Below, one piece after another: positions 59,788 to 64,000 of a stretch of DNA of 64,000 nucleotides. The notes beneath the pieces are model-generated. The model did no database searches, was not told the DNA's origin, and saw only the letters and a list, made by a program, of their open reading frames with translations. This DNA comes from Bradyrhizobium jicamae (lineage in GTDB: Bacteria > Pseudomonadota > Alphaproteobacteria > Rhizobiales > Xanthobacteraceae), in contig NZ_JAFCKQ010000032.1 in NCBI RefSeq assembly GCF_018130215.1, positions 21,035 through 85,034 of the forward strand, in the 5' to 3' direction. The translations under genes were made by a program, and so were the position numbers. How positions within the stretch are numbered: the stretch's first letter is position 1; each line of letters begins with the position of its first letter.

Positions 59788-60528
59788 TCACCATTTCTCG
59801 ACGGACGGCCGCAGATCCAGCTCGTGACTCCAGCCGTCGCGGCTTTGCTGGTGCACGAACCAGTAGGCTTCTGCGATGGAGGACGTGCGCGTCAGCGAAT
59901 CCGGCGGCATCTCCGAGGCGTCGATGCCGCGATCGGCCATCCGCTGGTGAATGGCCGGGCTGTCGACGCCGGCATCGATCAGGAGATGCGCGACATGGAT
60001 ATTCTTCGGCCCGAGCTCACGCGCCATCGCTTGCGCAACTGCCCGCAGGCCGAACTTCGCCGACGCGAACGCCGCAAAGCCGCTGCTGCCGCGCACGCTC
60101 GCGGTCGCGCCGGTGAACAGCATGGTGCCGCGACCATGCCGCAGCATCTGCCGTGTCGCTTCGCGCCCGACCAGGAAGCCGGCGAAGCAGGCGAGCTCCC
60201 AGGCCTTGAAGAACAGCTTCTCGCTGGTTTCATGGAGGTCCTTCTTGACGTTCGAACCGGCATTGAACAGGCAGACCTCGATCGGCCCGACATCCCGCTC
60301 GACACGTTCGCAAAGCTGCTGCACCTCGTTCTCGCGCCGCGCGTCGACGGCGAACGCCTGCACCTGATGTCCGGCGCGCGTCAGCTCCTCGACCAATGCG
60401 CTGGATTTCGCCGGGTCCCGCCGCGCGATGCACACCGAATAGCCCCCTGCGGCGAACCGGCGCGCGACCGCGGCACCGATTGCATCGCCCGCGCCAACCA
60501 GCACGGCAGCCTTGTTCGTCTCGACCAT
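59788..60528 (-). CDS. SDR family protein with Phe at the catalytic Tyr position
   Basis: A 246-residue Rossmann protein: AVLVGAGDAIGAAVARRFAAGGYSVCIARR (atypical G-A-G-x-x-x-G), FNAGSNV, Ser-like FTGATAS, and GFAAFASAKFGLRAVAQAMARELG. The usual Tyr of Y-x-x-x-K is Phe here, with Lys kept. Such a variant may still bind NAD(P) but lacks the normal acid/base. It is between the CoA-transferase and GST genes on one strand. Confidence 0.86.
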   Translation of the reverse strand: MVETNKAAVLVGAGDAIGAAVARRFAAGGYSVCIARRDPAKSSALVEELTRAGHQVQAFAVDARRENEVQQLCERVERDVGPIEVCLFNAGSNVKKDLHETSEKLFFKAWELACFAGFLVGREATRQMLRHGRGTMLFTGATASVRGSSGFAAFASAKFGLRAVAQAMARELGPKNIHVAHLLIDAGVDSPAIHQRMADRGIDASEMPPDSLTRTSSIAEAYWFVHQQSRDGWSHELDLRPSVEKW

Positions 60529-60604
60529 GGAGATCTCCCACCGACGGCAGTTTGTTCAGTTCAACTCGCCGGCCTTGCGCGGCCAGCGCTTTAGCTCTTT
60601 GTTT

Positions 60605-60680
60605 GAGCATGATCTCCGCGCAAACGCCTTCCGCGTTTGTCGCGAGGGAAAACCGCTACACGCTTTTCCGGATCATGCTC
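60605..60680. repeat. GAGCATGATC...GGATCATGCTC palindromic repeat (long form)
   Basis: Ends GAGCATGATC and GATCATGCTC are inverted; the middle contains GCAAACGC and GCGTTTGTC. It shares its ends with the 10834-10880 copy. Its last base is the first base of the CoA-transferase stop codon complement, so the repeat directly abuts that gene and separates it from the SDR. Confidence 0.74.
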
Positions 60681-61876
60681 TAGACAACCCGCACGGCCTT
60701 CTGCGTAATCATCTGATCGACGGCCGTTTCGCCGTAGCCGAGTTCGCGCAGCACCTCGCGGGTGTGCTGGCCGATGCGCGGGGCCGGGCCGCCGATCGCG
60801 GCCGCATCGCGTTCGAAGCGCGCTGCCGGCTTGGGCTGCCGCACGGTGCCGACCCCCGGCTGATCCAGCTCGGCGATGAGCTCCCGTGCCACCACCTGCT
60901 CGTTGGCGATGATCTCGCCGCGCCGCAGGATCGGCGCACAGGGCACGTCGGCGGCATCCAGCCGCGCCAGCCATTCGGCGGTGCTGTGCTTGCCGATATA
61001 GTCCTGCATCCTGTTGATGCGCGCCGTTGCATTGACGGAGCGCGCGGACGGCGTCGCGAACCGCGCATCATTGGCGAGTTCGGGGTCACCGGTGGCGCGG
61101 CAGAACCCCTGCCATTCGGAATCGGAGATCGTGCCGCAGGTGATGTAGCCGTCCGAGGTCTGAAACACGAGATCGGGACGATCGTTGGGATCCGCGGTGG
61201 TCTGCTCGCGACCGACCACCGTGTATTGCATCATGCCTTCGGGCCAGAGATAGGCGAGCATCGCGTCCAGCATCGCCACCTGGATGTGCTGGCCACTGCC
61301 GGTTTTTTCCCGGGCATAGAGCGCCGCCGTCACCGCCTGCGCGGCATAGACTGCCGTTGTCTTGTCGGCCACGATGGTCCGGATCATCTGCGGCCGGTTC
61401 GTCACCGGTTGCGCCTGGATATCGCAGAAGCCCGACAAGCCCTGCACGATGGGATCGTAGACGCGCTTCTTCGCATAGGGTCCGTCTTCACCGACCCCGC
61501 TGATGGACACGTAGATCAGCCGCGGGTTTTTCCTGCGCACCTTGTCCGGACCGAGCCCGAGACGCTCCATCGTCCCGGGCCGGAAATTCTGCACCAGCAC
61601 ATCGGCCTGCTCGACCAGCCTGCCCAGGACCTCGCGGCCGGCATCCGTCTTTATGTCGATGGAGAGCGAGCGCTTGCCGCGGTTCGACGAGATGAACAGC
61701 GCCGAGAATTCGCCCGATTTGTCGAGAGGTGCGCGGCTGCGGCGGGTGATATCGCCGCCGATCGGCTCGACTTTCAGGACCTCAGCGCCCTGGTCCGCCA
61801 GCAACATGGTCGCGAAGGGACCCGAGACGACGCTGGTCAAGTCAAGGACGCGAACTCCTGCCAATGGGCCTGCCAT
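60680..61876 (-). CDS. CaiB/BaiF CoA-transferase family protein
   Basis: A 398-residue family III CoA-transferase. MAGPLAGVRVLDLTSVVSGPFATMLLADQGAEVLKVEP is the family opening; SNRGKRSLSIDIKTDAGREVLGRLVEQADVLVQNFRPGTMERLGLG follows, with the nucleophilic Asp region of the family in the middle part. It moves CoA between carboxylic acids, commonly to activate a catabolic substrate. The AraC gene lies upstream on the same strand, and a 20-bp-period direct repeat lies between. It forms a group with SDR and GST. Confidence 0.92.
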   Translation of the reverse strand: MAGPLAGVRVLDLTSVVSGPFATMLLADQGAEVLKVEPIGGDITRRSRAPLDKSGEFSALFISSNRGKRSLSIDIKTDAGREVLGRLVEQADVLVQNFRPGTMERLGLGPDKVRRKNPRLIYVSISGVGEDGPYAKKRVYDPIVQGLSGFCDIQAQPVTNRPQMIRTIVADKTTAVYAAQAVTAALYAREKTGSGQHIQVAMLDAMLAYLWPEGMMQYTVVGREQTTADPNDRPDLVFQTSDGYITCGTISDSEWQGFCRATGDPELANDARFATPSARSVNATARINRMQDYIGKHSTAEWLARLDAADVPCAPILRRGEIIANEQVVARELIAELDQPGVGTVRQPKPAARFERDAAAIGGPAPRIGQHTREVLRELGYGETAVDQMITQKAVRVV

Positions 61877-61979
61877 GCTCTGCTTCCTTCTCCGGTTCCC
61901 GGTCACACCAGACGCCGGGAAATTCTCGCGCCAGCGGACGCGCCGCTACGCCGGGATACGATGCGAGATGTTCTGGCGC

Positions 61980-62014
61980 TTGCGGGAAAGCGCCCCGATT
62001 TGCGAAAAAGCGCC
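61980..62014. promoter_or_regulatory. 15-bp direct repeat, 20-bp period (AraC-type site)
   Basis: TTGCGGGAAAGCGCC (61980-61994) and TTGCGAAAAAGCGCC (62000-62014) agree at 13 of 15 positions with a 20-bp period, about two helical turns. Placement between the AraC gene stop and the CoA-transferase start, 104 bases upstream of the latter, fits an AraC/XylS activator site. Confidence 0.65.
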
Positions 62015-62019
62015 GAAAC

Positions 62020-62892
62020 TCACGCCCGGCTTCGCTGCCGGAACAGCGACGGGCTCAATCCGGTGACCTGCCTGAAGGTCGACGAGAAGTGCTGGGCGTG
62101 GCTGAAGCCCGACGAGAGCGCAATGCTCGTCACGCTCTCATCGGTCAGGCTCAGGCGTTGCTTGGCCGCTTCAATGCGCAAACCGAGCACATAGCGGTGC
62201 GGGCTGGTCCCCGTACTTTCATGGAAAGCGCGCAGAAAGTGGCGCTTGCTGAGGCCGGCGACGTCGGAGAGCGCCGCAAGCGAGATCGTCTCGCAGAGAT
62301 TCCCGCGGACGAACTCCTCGATTCTTCGCAGCTTGAGCGCCGGCAGTCCGCCGCGGCTCAGTGGCTTTGGCGGTTCGACGCCGTGCGACAACCGCGCCAG
62401 ATGGGCCAGCGCCTGAGTGGCCCAGCCCTCGGCGAACAGATCGAACAGATTGTCGGGTGTGGCGGCCTCCTGGCTTAGCTCGGCCAGACCGTGGCAGAGC
62501 TGATCATGGCTGAACGCAATCGCGGGCCTCTCGATCAGGCCATTGAGACGGCTCTGCACGAACCGCGGATCGAGGAAGACGACGACATAGTCGAACGCGG
62601 GCTCGACCGACCATTCACCCTCGATCTCCGTGCCGGCGGGAAACAGCGCGAGATTTGCGGCGGCGGAAAACGCGTATTCGACCGGCCGCCCGTTGAGCGT
62701 GGCCCGCAATCGCGAACAGCCATTGCGGAACCAGAACAAGGTCAGTTCGGGCTGGCGGAAGTGCCAGTTCATTCGAGGCCGAGAGGTTCGGCTGAGAAGC
62801 TCGACCCTGACCGGCCTCGACCTGGCGATGACGGAGGAGACAAGTTCACCGCCGACCTGGCGGACATACCGCCCCTCGCACGCTTCCTCCAT
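62020..62892 (-). CDS. AraC/XylS family regulator
   Basis: A 290-residue regulator. The N-terminal half (FRNGCSRLRATLNGRPVEYAFSAAANLALFPAGTEIEGEW) is a cupin-like sensor; the C-terminal HTH reads ISLAALSDVAGLSKRHFLRAFHESTGTSPHRYVLGLRIEAAKQRLSLTDESVTSIALSSGFSHAQHFSSTFRQVTG. It probably activates the CoA-transferase/SDR/GST group downstream through the direct repeat at 61980. A palindrome at 62928 may serve autoregulation. Confidence 0.9.
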   Translation of the reverse strand: MEEACEGRYVRQVGGELVSSVIARSRPVRVELLSRTSRPRMNWHFRQPELTLFWFRNGCSRLRATLNGRPVEYAFSAAANLALFPAGTEIEGEWSVEPAFDYVVVFLDPRFVQSRLNGLIERPAIAFSHDQLCHGLAELSQEAATPDNLFDLFAEGWATQALAHLARLSHGVEPPKPLSRGGLPALKLRRIEEFVRGNLCETISLAALSDVAGLSKRHFLRAFHESTGTSPHRYVLGLRIEAAKQRLSLTDESVTSIALSSGFSHAQHFSSTFRQVTGLSPSLFRQRSRA

Positions 62893-62927
62893 GGGATATC
62901 TCCTCCGCGTGTGGCACGGATAGTAAG

Positions 62928-62940
62928 TTCTGAATCAGAA
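62928..62940. promoter_or_regulatory. TTCTGA-A-TCAGAA palindrome upstream of AraC/XylS gene
   Basis: A perfect 13-bp dyad ending 36 bases before the start at 62892. It may be an operator for that gene. No second copy was found near the CoA-transferase. Confidence 0.4.
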
Positions 62941-63100
62941 TTGACGATCCACGAACGGAAATCCAGCGTTTTGTCGATCGATTCGCCGGGATGTTGGCCG
63001 GGCGCGGCTTGCGCACGGGACTGTGATCACCCGCGACGGCAGATGCGCTCCCGGGCCCTGCATCGGATTCCGACGGCAGCCGCAGCGTCATTCGAGCCCG

Positions 63101-63562
63101 TCAGGACCGGCTGTGCGCGTTTTCGATTTGGTCGACCCATGCCGCAAATCGCGGGTGCTTGACGAACCAGCCGCGCAACGTCGTCAGTTCCTGCTGGACG
63201 ACCGGCAGCAGGAGAACGCGTTCGATGTCGGGCTCCCTGATCTTCCAGATCGCGGGCGGAAGGAATCCGTGCACCTTCAGTTCGTAAAGCTCGAAGATCG
63301 AGTAGATGACTTCGTGCACCGTCCTGACCTCTTCGGGCGTCAGCTCGGCGGATGCGGGGACTCCCTCGTAGAGGAGGGCCGTCATTGGAAGTCTGCGTCG
63401 CAGATCGGAGATGCGATCGGAATATCTGAGGAATATGTCGGCGCCCAGACGCCGATTGTTGGTGTGAAGTGCAGTGTAGATCGCCGTGATGCCGACGATG
63501 ACGGTCCCGAGCGTCACGAACCTCAGAATATGATCGAGCACCGCAGGCTCTCCTTCTGACAC
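63101..63562 (-). CDS. Hypothetical protein with one N-terminal membrane helix
   Basis: A 153-residue protein: the helix VLDHILRFVTLGTVIVGITAIYTALH near the N-terminus, then a soluble helical part (FLRYSDRISDLRRRLPM; EEVRTVHEVIYSIFELYELKVHGFLPPAIWKIREPDIERVLLLPVVQQ; GWFVKHPRFAAWVDQIE). The layout resembles DUF4760-type proteins, but I am not sure. It is monocistronic and lies beside a repeat-rich stretch. Confidence 0.65.
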   Translation of the reverse strand: MSEGEPAVLDHILRFVTLGTVIVGITAIYTALHTNNRRLGADIFLRYSDRISDLRRRLPMTALLYEGVPASAELTPEEVRTVHEVIYSIFELYELKVHGFLPPAIWKIREPDIERVLLLPVVQQELTTLRGWFVKHPRFAAWVDQIENAHSRS

Positions 63563-63739
63563 ACTCCCCAGTCGCGCGAGAGACGTCGCGCTCCGTGCCG
63601 GTCGCCGCCCTACTCAATGCCGGAACTGGGCGCGGGTTGTCGATCATTGATTTGCCCGACGGCGCAAGCCCCCATTGCAGAAATATTTCGGTTTATCAGT
63701 AGGTCAAATCAGTGTATAGATTTTCCGTCTCACCCGCTC

Positions 63740-64000
63740 GAGGGGCGCTCGCGATCGTCACGAACGTGGTGGTGGGATGCGGTGGACGCTGCATGCGTGA
63801 CTGACGAGAGCGCATGTAGCGGACGGCGAAATCGTGCAGGCCTGACGCCCTGGTGGCAGGTGTCCTCTCGTGAAGCGTGCGAAAGCATCTTTGCGAAAGC
63901 GGTGACAAAAAAGCCCAGTCTCGCCGGGGAGAGCACGTATAAGCCGTAACCCATCGCGCAGGGAAAGCCGGGTTGTTCCCGGTTACACCTGTGGTCCTAC
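63740..64000. repeat. Multicopy intergenic element, cut by window edge
   Basis: The stretch around GGACGGCGAAATCGTG (63820), CGGGGAGAGCACGTATAAGC (63929) and CGCAGGGAAAGCCGGGTTGTTCCCGGTTACACCTG matches, from memory, a repeated non-coding sequence found at many sites in Bradyrhizobium. It contains the hairpin CCGGG-TTGTT-CCCGG. Bases 63563-63739 before it hold no gene I can support. Confidence 0.6.

Noticed and set aside
60512..62194. A 560-codon plus-strand open frame
   Set aside because: It is antisense to the CoA-transferase and parts of the SDR and AraC genes, shows no family motifs, and is Arg/Asp/Gly-rich as expected of a GC-rich shadow frame.
63696..63954. Short minus-strand frames of about 70 codons near the right edge
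   Set aside because: They lie within the multicopy intergenic element and have no ribosome site or conserved pattern.

Overview
The window looks like chromosomal DNA of a Bradyrhizobium-type alphaproteobacterium. It is GC-rich throughout. It encodes many livestock-free soil catabolic genes: Liv-type ABC uptake systems, CoA-transferase, amidohydrolases, TPP enzymes and SDRs. It also carries several families of intergenic palindromic repeats that I associate with Bradyrhizobium (near 4522, 6391, 7458, 10834, 52539, 60605 and 63740). I see no rRNA, tRNA, CRISPR array, transposase or prophage. The genus call is an inference from protein resemblance and repeat style; no search was run.

Layout. 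1-6.6 kb: a cut-off M20 peptidase, an LLM flavin monooxygenase, a benzoylformate-decarboxylase-like TPP enzyme, a GFA protein, an Old Yellow Enzyme and a short ModE-like regulator. 6.6-10.9 kb: an SDR, a frameshifted PhaR-type remnant, an unknown gene and an aldehyde dehydrogenase separated by a possible Mo-box, a DUF2478 protein and a zinc-ribbon protein. 10.9-15.1 kb: membrane and envelope genes (PspA-like, YiaA-like, polytopic protein, GNAT-like) facing a TetR regulator across three copies of one operator. 15.1-20 kb: GNAT, cupin, a small secreted protein, a tannase-family esterase and both subunits of the molybdenum storage protein (mosB, mosA). 20-24.3 kb: a two-component system facing two DUF347 membrane proteins with a small exported protein between them. 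24.4-32.7 kb: an MDR reductase/TetR pair, a methyltransferase, and a five-gene minus-strand group (two amidohydrolases, Rieske protein, GST, PNPOx-FNR-ferredoxin fusion).

33-41 kb: a small unknown gene, a DJ-1 protein facing a GlxA regulator, a CMD protein facing a dihydropyrimidinase, and a LysR regulator facing a split chromate transporter. 40.2-49.7 kb: a four-gene minus-strand operon (TPP enzyme, SDR, membrane protein, cupin) facing an IclR regulator, followed by a Liv-type ABC system in which permease LivM and both ATPases are fused. 49.8-56.4 kb: a ketopantoate-reductase-like gene and a second, unfused Liv-type system whose LivF has Arg in place of the Walker A Lys. 56.4-63.6 kb: a 54-residue membrane protein, an AraC regulator, an ATP-grasp-like Cj0069 protein behind a structured leader and an FNR/FixK-type box, then a GST-SDR-CoA-transferase group with its own AraC regulator and a 20-bp-period direct repeat.

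Themes. Molybdenum homeostasis may be scattered through the first 20 kb (MoSto, ModE-like HTH, DUF2478, Mo-box-like site). Local regulator/target pairs with visible operators are frequent. The least understood unit is the two-component/DUF347 locus at 20-24.3 kb, where eight copies of W-x9-G-x4-D occur across two proteins and paired 11-bp-period direct repeats lie between the divergent genes.
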